This document shows, piece by piece, positions 23,890 to 35,208 of a DNA stretch of 64,000 nt (position 1 is its first letter; the number at the start of each line of letters is the position of its first letter). Origin of the DNA: Cryptomeria japonica (lineage: Eukaryota; Streptophyta; Pinopsida; Cupressales; Cupressaceae). The notes beneath the pieces were generated by a model. That model searched no databases and had not been told where the DNA came from. It saw nothing but the letters and a program-made list of their open reading frames with translations. The stretch lies in assembly GCF_030272615.1 (NCBI RefSeq), contig NC_081414.1, positions 916,679,509 to 916,743,508 of the forward strand. The letters are read 5' to 3'. Position numbers and translations under genes: made by a program.

Positions 23890-25369
23890 TGTAGACGTAT
23901 AAAAATGACCATATTCCTAAATGAATATTTTATGTTCATTTCTCTATTTAATTAAATCCAATTTAATTAAATTATCCACATTCTTCTATTTTATTAAGTA
24001 AATTACTCAATTTATTTAAATAAAATTCACTATATCCATTTAATGAATAAATCATTTTATTCAAATAAATCCCCCCTACCCACTTTTAATTAAATTCAAA
24101 TTTAATTAAATAGTTATCCTAAATTGAATAAATCTAATTTATTTAATTTCTCCAAATTGCAATCAAATTGAATAAAATCATTTAATTCAATTTAAATCCT
24201 ATTATCCCCCCATCCACTTGCAAAATCCCAAACCCATTTCTAATCCCTTCTAGAATCTTCTAATCACTTCTAATTAACCTAACCCCTCCTCTAAACTTTG
24301 TCGCATCCCTAAGCAAAGGGAAGTCACTTCTCAAAGCCTCAAAGTCTTTGATAACCATTAAAGGCTTTCAACCTTCAACCACTAAATGTCTCAAAGTCTT
24401 TGATAACTTTGAAAGCTTCCAACCTTCAACCACTTAATCCACAAAGTCTCCAATAACCATTAATGGTTAACTCAAACCCTCCTACATGGTTAAAACATTT
24501 GTTTTGACTCAACCTCTACCCAACCCAAAGGTCTCATCAGGCCTTTAATGATTTGACCATGATTATCTCTTAATCATTTGCACAAAGGTTTATCCTTGGA
24601 TTAACTCTTAATCCAGTGGGTAAGCCTAACTTAGACTTGACCCTTAGCCTTTAGATAACCATGAGGTCTTCTCAGGCCTTTAATGCCTCCAACCTCTTCT
24701 CTCAACCCAATCCTATGTTGACACTTGTCTCCATTTCATTGGTGCCAATTGTGCACATGGATCCCCAACTTTCAAACTCAACCCTTGATTAAACTATTCA
24801 ATCCTGACCATCCATTGCCCTATTTGTGCTATAAATAGAGCTCTCATTCCTCCATTTTAAAACAATCATCTTTCAAATTTGAAGCATTACACTTATGCTC
24901 AAATTCTTTCAAGCTTTCATATCATTTTTATGCTCATCATTTAGCCTCTTTTAGAATAGAAATTAGTCTAAATATGCATGTTTAGAATACTTTCTTTATC
25001 ATTTAGCTCAATCATAGACAAATATATCATGTTAGGATAGTATTCATACTAATCTTGTCATCTTATCATTTAGTTTATTGTATTCTAGAATCATGCATAG
25101 CTTAGAATACATCTCATACTAAAAATTATCAAAGCATCCCTCGTTCTTGCATTTGCCATCCCTAAACCATTTTGCTCAGTGATCTGAGAGCAAAAACGTT
25201 GGTTTGAGGAACATTGTGAGATAGAGAACCATGGGACCCTCCTTGGAAAGCTGAGTAACACTACGTTACTCCATAGCTTGCATCAAGAAGTCCTGTGTGT
25301 GTGTGTGGACTAGTTATTTTACAATATTTTCACATATTAACTTTTATTCGCCCACTTTTCCCGCATACA
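23890..25369 (+). mobile_element. 5' LTR of gypsy element C (1480 bp)
   Basis: Starts TGTAGACGTATAAAAATGAC and ends near CCGCATACA, followed by a PBS. A TATA box (TATAAATA) lies at 24830-24837. The middle part (about 24230-24840) closely matches the LTR of element A (about 50410-51045), while both ends and the R/U5 part differ. A (TG)n run occurs at about 25293-25306. The matching 3' LTR is not in this window. Confidence 0.7.
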
Positions 25370-25373
25370 TTTC

Positions 25374-25391
25374 TAGCACCCACCGTGGGGC
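25374..25391 (+). other. Primer-binding site of element C
   Basis: TAGCACCCACCGTGGGGC matches, apart from two G-to-A changes, the TGGCGCCCACCGTGGGGC sequence I recall as a common PBS of plant Tat-type elements. It follows the LTR end by a few bases, as in element A. Confidence 0.55.
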
Positions 25392-25433
25392 CCAACCCCA
25401 ACTAACAAATCGGTTTTTCAAATTAATGACTTT

Positions 25434-26005
25434 TGCAGGTCCGCGGGAAACAGGAATCGGCGCGTCGGAAACATTCCATAGCGCATCCGGTTAACAGTCT
25501 AGTGCATCCTGCTTACTATTTAGCACGTGGGATCCATACTCTAGCGTGTGAAGACCGTTCTTTAGTGCATAACCCCACTAACATTTTTCTGCAGGTCTCG
25601 ACGCGGACAAAACACAGAAGTAGCGCATCCAGTAAATAGAGTAGCGCATCCAATCCACTGTTCAGCGCGTGGAGACCATCATCTAGCGCGTGCAGTTCAA
25701 ACATTAGCGCATGACCTCCGTTAAGTTTTTTTTTGTAGGCCTCAACGCGGAAACAAAACAGAGTAGCGCATCCGGTTAATAGTCTAGCGCATCCCACTTA
25801 CTATTTAGTGCGTGGGGTCTATACTCTAGTGCGTGAAGTTCTTTCTTTAGTGCATGACTTCCACTAATATTTTCCTGTAGGTCTCGACGCGGGCGAAAAA
25901 CAGAATAGCGCATCGGGAAAATAGCTTAGCGCATTGGGGGCACATAATAGCGCGTGGGTGCTTTTTCTTAGTGCATCCATGCAATAGTTTAGCGCATAGA
26001 GTTGG
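25434..26005 (+). repeat. Leader repeat array of element C (about 145-bp higher-order units, TAGCGCAT motifs)
   Basis: Four higher-order units begin with a G(C/T)AGG(T/C)C...CGCGG motif at about 25434, 25592, 25735 and 25877. Within each, TAGCGCATCC-type or TAGTGCAT-type motifs recur every 20-28 bp, with C/T and G/A variants as expected from CpG decay. The array lies directly after the PBS, in the untranslated leader. Confidence 0.75.
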
Positions 26006-26057
26006 CAGAGCCAAAAATTTATGACAGAGTCAAAAATTAGGCTTGTGGGAGGCATAA

Positions 26058-26148
26058 TATATATGGAATATAACATTTAAGAGGGGTTTCAGTGACATTT
26101 CCTCTTCTCTTTTCTCTTTCTTATACTTTAAATTATATTCCATATATA
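26058..26148. repeat. Perfect 16-bp inverted repeat
   Basis: TATATATGGAATATAA (26058-26073) is the exact reverse complement of 26133-26148, with a 59-nt loop. A direct repeat GAGGGGTTTCAG lies at about 26082 and 26164. It sits in the leader of element C. Confidence 0.8.
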
Positions 26149-28566
26149 CTTTCAGGATGTTTGAGAGGGGTTTCAGACCTCTAGGAGTTGTAATGCAAAA
26201 TCTAGTTTTTGGAAGATCTTCCAAATTTCAGACTTAGACAAATTTCAGGGCATTTCAGGATCAGGATTGTAAAATTTGTAACCAAGATCAGAATTTAGGC
26301 TTGTGTAAGCCCACACTAACACTTGATCACTGACTGTGTGCAGGTTCTAATATTTTTTGTGCAGGGGAAGGAGCAAGTTTAGAGGCTTTAAGTTTCTTTT
26401 TTTACTTTCTTTCAACAAAAGTTGGTTAAAAAGAACTCACTCTCCTTTTTTGCACAAATTAAAATAAACCTCATCATTTCATTTGGATGCATAAAATGAA
26501 CTTCATTCCTTCCTTTTTGGTGTTTTAAAAGAAAATTCATCTTTCTTTATTGCATGGTAAAAAGAACAACAAAGCAAACCTTTCATTCCTGCAAGTTAGG
26601 AAAAACACTTCATTTTGGAAGCTGTAAAAAAAGAACCAACAATCTTTACTTTGGCAAAATTTTTAAAAGGAACCTCACCATCCTTTGGTGTTTAAAAGGA
26701 TTCACTTCATTTTGCAAAGTAAAAGAACCTCATCTTCATTTTGTGCAAGGCAAAGAGGGAAAGTTTTTCCCTATCGACTTTAATTTTGTTGACCAAACAT
26801 CACGATTTACTTTGTTGACCAGGCTTGTTTTACAAAATTTTTGGAAATACACACTTTGCTATGAAAGGTTAAAAAGAACATCATGCTTGTTGGAGCAACA
26901 TCTCCAAATAGAAGTTAGCAAATCATTGTCTTGAAGGCTAAAAAGAACAACTTGATTGCCTTGTCTCGAAAGTGGAAGGTATATGCTCTCCCCATAACTG
27001 GGTGACCAAAAACCCAAACCACTCTTAAAGCTTTCTGTACTTCAAGCATTTACCTCCTTTAGCAGGCCTGCCTTCCTGAGGGGTTGAAAAACTCTTAAAG
27101 CCATTCTTTGGCCGGTGTGAAGGGAATGACCTAAGTGGGGAACGACTTTGACGCCAAGAATTCCAACCCACTATAATCAAATGTGGAAAGTGACGAAAGT
27201 CCTTTTCGACGGTTACGCACAACGATTAGCCTTCCCCCAGTATCTTTACGATACGTAAAGCCTTTGTTCTAAAAGTTGGGAAGCCTCCTGAGGGAGTTTA
27301 TCACTGACGGCCGAACAGGAAGCCTGATTATGAACCTTAGAAATAGAAACCTTGAACCGAGTCAGTCGCCAAACATTGGCAATATCATAGTGCAAGGGTG
27401 GGGAAGAATCCGCCCCCAAGATTACTCACCATATATCTCCCAAGATAACTACTCAATTGTGAAGCAATTCACTTTGAGTTAATTTCTGGCAAAAGGCAAA
27501 AAAACAGGTGCCCTCTAGGGGGTGACAAGGCTGTTTGAGCTGACGGAGTATCAAGCCTAGTGGGCTATGATATTGTTAATGACCTTTGAATAAAGAGTCT
27601 ATCTGATGTGTCTTTTGTTGTAAATCAAACTAGTGATAACATCGAGGATTTGAACACATCCTCAAAAGAATATACACTCAATGTATAGCATTAGGATGAT
27701 CATTGTCTTCATGTGTGCTATGTATTCTTGTCACAAATGTTAAAATATCTTGCAAAGTATCCAACAATCAAACTCAAAAATCCGTTCAAACAAAGAAAAA
27801 TCATAAAGTGGAGAAGATTTCCATATCCAACAAAACAGCTTTTGAGATGGCTATCAACATTTCAACTATCTTTAGGAAAGACTTTCATCCAACAAGATTA
27901 GGGGAATACCAAACCAAGTAATCCTTTCTAGAAAAAGTTTTCAAACTTCTTGAGTATCCTTTCAAGTCCAATATCAAATGGGGTCACAAGAAATCAAATC
28001 AAAACACCAGAGAAATCATTTCCAAATCAAACAAGTCAGTCTTAGAACAAAAGTTGTCAAATCTAAAACTAGCTAAAGATAAGACTTTATCCTATCAAAA
28101 TCAGGTATTATCATCACCTTGATCAAAAGGTCCATCATCTAAAGGATTCTATCAAACAACATACCAAGTTTAAACCTTAAGTTGTCAAATCAAGTTTCTA
28201 TATCGGGAGACTTTATCCATATCATTTGACACACTTTGTCATGAGGGGGCATCTAAACCTTCATTTGATAAAAGTGGACTTAAGTTTCCAAACGAAGTAT
28301 CTCAATCCAAACATCGAAGGAAACCATTGATCATTCATGTATGGCCACTCCTCATATTTTGAGATGAACAAGTCTTCATCACAAAACTAAGTTAAAGAAC
28401 AGACAACCTAGTCCTAAGACCCTTATCAACAGGAGTAAATTTCTCTACATCAAACTATCAAAAACATCAACTTTTATCATTCGTATGACCATTCATCATC
28501 AAACCAAAAAAAAAGGAAACCCAGTCAAAGGAAATCAGTCCTAGCATAAATCAAGATCAAGATATC
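26149..28566 (+). other. Leader of element C without coding domains
   Basis: Non-coding in appearance. It shares blocks with the leader of element A, for example the TGTTGGAGCAACATCTCCAA motif (about 26887 here, 52271 in A) and ATAACATGGTAAAAAGAAC-like runs. Conserved leader blocks without gag support a Tat-like origin. Frames at 26554-26934 and 27703-27921 have no domain. Confidence 0.45.
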
Positions 28567-29049
28567 ATGGCTCTCCAATCTGATCCCATTTTTTATCAAG
28601 ATCCCACCTATCAAGAATCTTATGATGATTCCCTAAAATTTTGGTATTCCATCCCCGATGATCCCCTTTCATCTCAAGAGCCGAGTCCCATTCAACATCC
28701 ATCTCTTAAGAAAAATCATGATATCCCTTCCATATCCTCCACTATTCTAATTCAAAATCAAGAGAAAAGCACAAACTCAAATGATCCTACTCCAAGTCAA
28801 GATCAAGATCAAGGAATCTCTTCATCCTCCAAATCTATCTTAGGTCCTTTCATTCCAAAGTCAATCTCTTCATCCTCCAAATCTATCTTAGCTCCTTTCA
28901 ATCCAAAATCAAACTCTTCTTCTTCCAAATCTATCTTAGGTCCTTTCATTCCACAATCAAACTCTCCATCCCTTTCATCCATCTTGGGTCCTTACCTCCC
29001 TCCGTCCACCAATCCATCACCTCAAATGATCCATAAGAAAGATCAATGA
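28567..29049 (+). CDS. Low-complexity repeat ORF in element C (unknown)
   Basis: 160 codons rich in S, P, Q, K and I. Residues about 84-140 are tandem 16-residue units (SSSSKSILGPFIPKSI type), encoded by 48-bp DNA units. I recognise no domain, no gag or pol motif, and no membrane segment. It may be an accessory frame of C, or simply an open reading frame kept open by a repeat whose period is a multiple of three. Similar but degenerate units continue past its stop (29120-29190), so the frame is probably truncated or incidental. Confidence 0.35.
   Translation: MALQSDPIFYQDPTYQESYDDSLKFWYSIPDDPLSSQEPSPIQHPSLKKNHDIPSISSTILIQNQEKSTNSNDPTPSQDQDQGISSSSKSILGPFIPKSISSSSKSILAPFNPKSNSSSSKSILGPFIPQSNSPSLSSILGPYLPPSTNPSPQMIHKKDQ
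28816..28990 (+). repeat. 48-bp tandem repeat (about 3.6 units)
   Basis: Units with ATCTCTTCATCCTCCAAATC and ATCTTAGGTCCTTTCATTCC recur at a period of exactly 48 bp from 28816. The last unit is partial. Confidence 0.85.
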
Positions 29050-30095
29050 GGAGCACATCTTTGAACTTCTTTCAACCCTCTATCTAAACATCTTTCCAAA
29101 ACTTCTTCTATCATTTCCTCTATCTATTTTGGGTCCTTCTGTCCCAAAATTCAATTTTCCTCCATCTCTTCATCACTTCTCAAGTACCAACACTCATCCT
29201 AAAAACATTTCTATCTATCCTTGCACAAATCTTCAAACATTCTATCTATTATCCAACACCTCTTTTCTATCCTTCCATCCCTATCATTCAATCCTTTGCA
29301 TACATCCTTCATCTGTGAAATAGGCATATGTGTCATTTTGTCACATACTTGCCCATGCTTGAATCTCATGTTCAATCCTTTTCCTAGATATCTATTCATG
29401 AAATGCTTCAGAATCCGAGGTTGTTCCTCTTTAACATTTTCTTTTGGTTGGGATACACACTCAATCCAGAAAAGAACCACTTATCGTATCTTGGTACCGA
29501 CATCTTTTGATTACTATATCTCATACACTTAATCGATTGTTCTAAAAATCATTGTGATCTCTTAAATTGAAGACATGGCTAGTGAAAAATCTAAAATCTT
29601 GCTTCAGCGCCACTGTAATTATCACACCCATGTAAGTTTCATCACTTACAAGCCAATGCAAGAAAAATAAAGAGAAAAAAAAAAGAAGTATCAAAAGCAT
29701 GAGCAAGAAAATGAATATCAAGAAAAGCAAAATGCAATGAAATGCAATATCAAAATGATTGGCTATGGGAACATGCAAGTAACTCCATCGGGGCTATGGA
29801 CGCCTGACTGGCAATGGAGCAATATTTGTGAGATTACAGCGATAACCTCGTCGGGGCTATGGACGCTCACTGGCAGCGAGGCTCTATCCAAGATGCTTTT
29901 GAAGTCAAGGTAACTCATGTAGCTAGCCATGTTGGATTTTGAAGATTACAATGATCATATGAGCCAGAATGAACCCACTTGCATACACATGGGTAATCAA
30001 AGAACTAAGTACCTTGATCCAGTTTGGGATTCTTCTTCCCTTTTGAGTCTGCTTCCTAGTTGCTAGAAATGTTCAGTTGAATTTTCCAGAGGTTC
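29050..30095 (+). other. Non-coding part of element C, left of the B insertion
   Basis: No coding domain. It holds the paired hairpins at 29783-29881 and ends with GGTTC (30091-30095), the left copy of the target duplication of element B. Confidence 0.45.
29783..29881 (+). other. Two hairpins with a conserved loop and differing stems
   Basis: Hairpin 1: CTCCAT (29783-29788) pairs with ATGGAG (29814-29819). Hairpin 2: CCTCG (29846-29850) pairs with CGAGG (29877-29881). Both loops carry CGGGGCTATGGACGC and ACTGGCA. The stems differ in sequence but each still pairs, which suggests conserved RNA structure. Confidence 0.5.
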
Positions 30096-31026
30096 TGTTG
30101 TAACTAAAATCTGATTCCCTTCAATGTCCTTAGAGTAATATGATTTAAACTAGGTGCAGAAGAGACATCAAAGATAAGGAAATCTTAGAGACAACATATG
30201 ACAAGGTTTGATTAAACCTTCTACACTTCGGGCTTCCTTGGAGCCCAGGTGGGTATACCTTTGTGAACTAAATTCGCACTTTCAAACAATAAACCCACAG
30301 CAAACCAGTCCGGAAACCCGTGGATTTATTCACCTTGAAATCAACTGAAAATAAAGAATGGAACGATACTTAACTTTAGCATTTTGATCAACAAAGCATG
30401 CAATAAACAACCTCGATTAATACCAGTGCTTTATCCAGGGTTTCAGAGTCACCTAAACTCAAATAAAACTCTTAAAACAATATATCTTATGCTTCCTATC
30501 AGCTTGGTTTCCAATAATCCTTGCATATGCCTGACACATACAAGAATTCAATCATTTCAAACTAAACCATGGTCCTCGAAATTCAAAGTTCTTTCCAAAG
30601 AATTTACTGGTATAAGTGACCCGCGTATTTAATTTCCCTCCTAAAGAGAAAAGCTAACAAACACCTATACTGAGATTGCTTTGCAACTCCATTCAAACAG
30701 AAAAATCCTAGATTATTCAGAATGAAAACAGTAAGTAAATTTGTGAACAAACTTGAAGACAACACAAAGCTCTACTCAAAACTGATAGCCTGTATATTGA
30801 TATTCATTTGAAGAGATGTTACAAGAAGTTCTGATTCTCCATTTATTTTGGAAAAGCTCAGATAAATTTCTGCAGCGTTTTCTTACAAAAATTTTGTGAT
30901 CCCTTACTCTCTAGTCCTGGTATCCATTTATAACAACATGGATGCACAAAGCTTCAGACTTCTCGAGGAGAGTTTGTTACAATTATTTCAAAAATTGAAG
31001 AGGTTACAATTTTTACGTAAAAATAG

Positions 31027-34000
31027 TTATGCACTCTTTTCAGCCTCTGCAGTCTGTTCAATAGGTTGTTCGGTTGCAACCTCTTCTGGCTTTTCAGGGG
31101 CGCTCTCCAACTGCTTCGGATCATGGGTGGAATATTTAACTCCCCACTCATTATATGTCTCTTCTGTCGGCCACAAAAAATTAATCACATCATTTTTAAC
31201 TTTAGTCAACCTTTTCCAGGAATTTCTCAGTTTGTTGACTTCTGAATTAAGAAAACTATAATGTGATTTAATTTTTTCTATTTCCTGTATTGTTATAACA
31301 AAGAAAGAGGTATCATCAAGATCAATGATTCCCTTAACCCTTGTTGACAATTTAACTTCTATCTCTTTGAGCCATATTTGCTTATCTTTTAGGTGATCCG
31401 GATTGGCAAAAATTCCTGGGAGCAACTCAAAAACCTGATCAGTGTATTCCTTCTTGCATAAATTGACCTTCCTATCCACATTATCTACATCTGCTGCCAA
31501 TTGTATTAAAATTTTAGCGACATCAGAGGTAGATTTGATAATGGGATTGGCCCTTGCTTCATCACAGGATACACACATGAACTCTAGATCTTGCTCCCTA
31601 GGCCTCCATCTATCAAAAATGGGTGTCAAAATGGCCTTATCTCTCCTCATTTCATTCCATATCTCCATGACTTTGCCCACATTGTTGTAAAGCAAGGAGG
31701 CATTTATCGTATCTGCAAAACTAGAGATTGTGGCCTTTATTTTCTCCTCATATTTCCCCGCATAAAAGGCCTGAGCCTGCTCCAGGTTCTCTAGTTCTTG
31801 GGGAGTAATCTCAATCGTTTGGGAGCTGGAAGGTGCAGGAGATGGTGGGAGCTCAATAATGGGGCTAGTAGGCGGAGGTCTTGCAGGAGAAGAGGCAATC
31901 ATCAATGTTGAAGAATCACCTTGTTGGTGTTGTCCCATCAGCTGGCTTTGCAATCTGGCAATGATGCTATCTTTGCCTCTTACCTCCTCCTTGGCACTAT
32001 CATAGGCCTTCAAAACTGTTTCCAATTTAATCTAGAGGGCCTTCTTTTCTTTGGCTTCCTTCTCAGCCACTGCAACACTGAATTTGGCAGTCTCTAACAC
32101 AGTGCTAGCAACCTCTACTACCCCTGTACTCTGTACTCTTTTAACCATCAATCCACTAAGGTGACTTGACCCTAGGGTGTCTTTGCCTTTCTTGTCCTCA
32201 TTTCTTTTGAGGGACCACATAACTAATGTAGCATTGTCCTTACTGAATGTAACCCCTTCCATGGGTTTAGTCTCCTTTCTTACTGCATCTAGCACCAAAG
32301 CATCAACAATATTCCATTCTGGTAAAATGAGCACTCCAGCTTGTGCTACTAGATCCCTTCCCTATTCAGGAGTGATAGTTTTGAATTCTTCCATCATCTC
32401 CTTTTTTATTTCTTCCTCCACTGAGGCTAGATCTTTGTTGGGCTGCTCTGCCTTTCTTGTTTCACATCTAGCATTATATTTATCTATATGCTGCTTCCAG
32501 ATAAATTGCAGGAATGCTTCAGATGTGACAAAGTTATCATCAGCTAAAAAGGCACTACTGGTCTTCTTTATCTCAGGATCCCACTCCTGGCCTTTAAGTT
32601 CAGTTGAGGTGATGTCCATTTGTGCTTCAGTGGGCTCTTCTGGCATCCCTTCTTCCACTTCATCATAGGTATATGCAATCTCCCCCAAGCTGCCCAACTG
32701 CGAGAGGTATTCAGTTGCTGCTTGTTCATCTCCTATGTGGATAGGGGATTGGGATGGGGAATACAAGGGTGTATCTGATTGCACTTCCTTCCCCACCCTT
32801 TGCTTCTTTGGGCTGTCCTGGATGTCAATGACATCTTGTACTTTCCTCTTTCCTTTGGATGAAGAGGGCTCCCCTGTTGTAGGCACCAGCACACTGTAAC
32901 CTAATTTCTTATGCAGGGTGTAGTCACCAGGAGGGATTGCTTTGGTGGAAGCTGACTTGCCCAAAATCATTCTAGGCTTTTCAGGGTTACTCTTAATCAC
33001 AACTTCCCTCTTCTCCTTCAGTGTTTGCATTACATCTTCAAAGCAAACAATCAAAAATTTTATTTTTTCTTCCAATGGGAAGAAGCTAGACAATGGGTCA
33101 TAGCTAGCATCAAATTGATGCACAAAATCCAAGGCTTTCTTGTAAGCCACCCATTTTTCTTTCCTCAACTCTTTCTCATCTAAATCAAATTCATTCCTAA
33201 TGAGGTCTTCAGGAAAGTGGAATTGATGAGGCCTACCTCTGCATGCTACCTTCTTCCTAAACACACCATTGTAGAAGTCCTCTGGATCAGCACATCTGGA
33301 CACTATAGTGGATAAATGGTAGGGTTTGAGGAAATCCTCAAAACAATTCCAGCCTCCCTTTGTAATTACAAATTGGTGGGCTATTGTAGCTGCAGGGAAA
33401 ATAGTCCCTTTACCTCTGCCTGTTAATTCTGCCTCTTGTAGGCCAGCAATTTGTCTGAGGATCTCAGCTATTCCCACTTTGAGAGGGACCTGGTAAGGTA
33501 ACAAAAATGGGGTGCCTCTGAAACCAAAAACCCTGAAAACTGTAGAGACTGGATATAAGTACATATCACCCTAGTTATGAACAATTTTGATGTTCTCTGC
33601 GAATTCTTTTGGCCTTAAGAATTCCAGAATAACCTTGGGGACTCTTGGGTTATTGGAGCCAAGGAGAGTCCTTATTTTAGATGCAAAATATTTATCGAAC
33701 TTTAGGAAACTAGCATCCTCTCTGTCCCATGACAACACAGTACTCCATAGTTGCACTGGCATTTTCTCTCCTTCCTTCTCTTTTACCAGGTCCATTCCAC
33801 TGGCGAAATAATCACCACCTTTGAAAAGAAAAAGGTGCATCAAGAGTGAATACCATCCGAACGGCCTATCCACCTTTCCATTTTTTATTCCTATCAACCC
33901 TCCATGGATAGCATCGGCAATATAAGAAGCATAATCAAATGTGATAGCAAGAGAAGGATTCAAAATCTGAACAATCATTAGCAAATAATGATTTGGCATA

Positions 34001-34746
34001 TTAGCTTCAGCATCCTCTCCTAGAACTTGGCAAAGTGCCCAATACATTCCTTTAGCCCTTAAGGTAAACATACTCAATGAAAAAGGCTCTTGTGTGTTGG
34101 GCCCTACAACTGCTAACCCTCCTATTTTCAGAAAAAGTTCTTTAAGAGGCCCATTCCTAAGATGACTCCTCTGTGCATTGTACACTTGAGCTAATTGTGT
34201 GAAATTTATGGGTTCCAAGAAGTCTGTGAACTCATTGAGCCCAAATGATGTTCTGAATTTTTTTGCATTGATTTCCACAAGGGTTTTCCCATTTACATCT
34301 CAGATGCATCTTGTGACTGAATCATAGTTCAATGCCATTTGGGTTAACAAGTCTGTATCCATGAACACCCCTGGGACTACTAATCTCCCAACGTCTAGTT
34401 CCTAGATACTGTTTTGAGGAGCAGGAGAATTCCTCATTCCAAATCCGACTCTAAACAGCCCCAACCCTGACAGTCCAACCCGTGGGTCTCTTAGCCAATT
34501 ACCTTTGTCATACAATCCTTCTCCTATCTTCAGACGGGGAGCCCTGGGCACTAACTCTTTGGCCTTTGATGCCTGGTTAGTTGACAATGTCAACTGTTCT
34601 AAAAAATCGTCACAAACACTTCTTTCTAAATAATCAACCTTGCTGGAAAATTCCCTTTTAGGAGCCATTTGAAAATGCAAGAAAATGAATACACTCTTAA
34701 ACAATTCTGCAACACGAGAATGATTCTTATTTAAAACACCACACAA
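31027..34746 (-). pseudogene. Long sense ORF inside the LTR of B ('LORF'), about 1239 residues, unknown function
   Basis: One frame from 34746 to 31027 on the minus strand, the sense strand of B, broken by five stops (34402, 34300, 33571, 32362, 32032) and no frameshift. At the first three the 5' LTR copy reads TGG (Trp), so the frame was open when the element inserted. Translation could also start at the second Met (residue 27, MAPKREF). Residues about 1-500 look globular, with FGLNEFTDFLEPINFTQ and YWALCQVLGEDAEANMPNHY blocks. The middle has a nuclear-localisation-like KGKRKV...SPKKQR and acidic S/T/P-rich linkers. The C-terminal third is helical and charged (ELENLEQAQAFYAGKYEEK). It has no gag, protease, RT, RNase H or integrase motif, and I recognise no family. 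It starts about 390 nt after the LTR TATA box, so it would be the first frame on an RNA from the 5' LTR. Confidence 0.75.
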
Positions 34747-35166
34747 GAATTGCTACAAAACATGAAAGAACCTGATGCTTGTTTGAAGGAATTTTGCTCT
34801 GCAACTGAACCTCTTGCTCTGTATTTGAAAAGATAACTCTGCGTCTACTCTCTTGCAAAATCTTTTAAAAGATATCTTTACTAGGTTGTTAGAAAATCAA
34901 ATACTTGTACTCAGGGCCTTAACTATAACATTGATTCCGCATGCTCCGGCCGTCCCTTCAAAATCAAATTTATACGAGAATTCATATTTTTCGCTCCAAC
35001 GGGTCATAACATTCCTACAAGTGTTTCACTGTTACCTTTCGTTATTGACGGCTTTGTCTTTAGTCTGGGTCCCGCTTTTCTATTGGCTACATAATACCAC
35101 GCGGCACCCAACCATTGGCTTTAGAAATCCCTTTGCATTCCACTTGATACTGACCGCGTGTCTTTC

Positions 35167-35172
35167 TTTATA
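35167..35172 (-). promoter_or_regulatory. TATA box of the B LTR (3' copy)
   Basis: TATAAA on the minus strand, conserved at 46017-46022 in the 5' LTR. It lies just downstream of the U3 repeat units, so transcription should start near 35138 (3' copy) or 45988 (5' copy). No other good TATA box lies between the repeats and the LORF start. Confidence 0.5.
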
Positions 35173-35208
35173 CTGTGACGGGCTCACTTTTTGACCATGT
35201 CATCATCA

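Noticed and set aside
25516-25797. Antisense frame with LDALL-type repeats
   Set aside because: By-product of the leader repeat array of C, on the wrong strand.
30384-30632. 82-codon frame repeated at 43826-44074
   Set aside because: Present twice only because both LTRs of B contain it. It is antisense to the element and has no domain.
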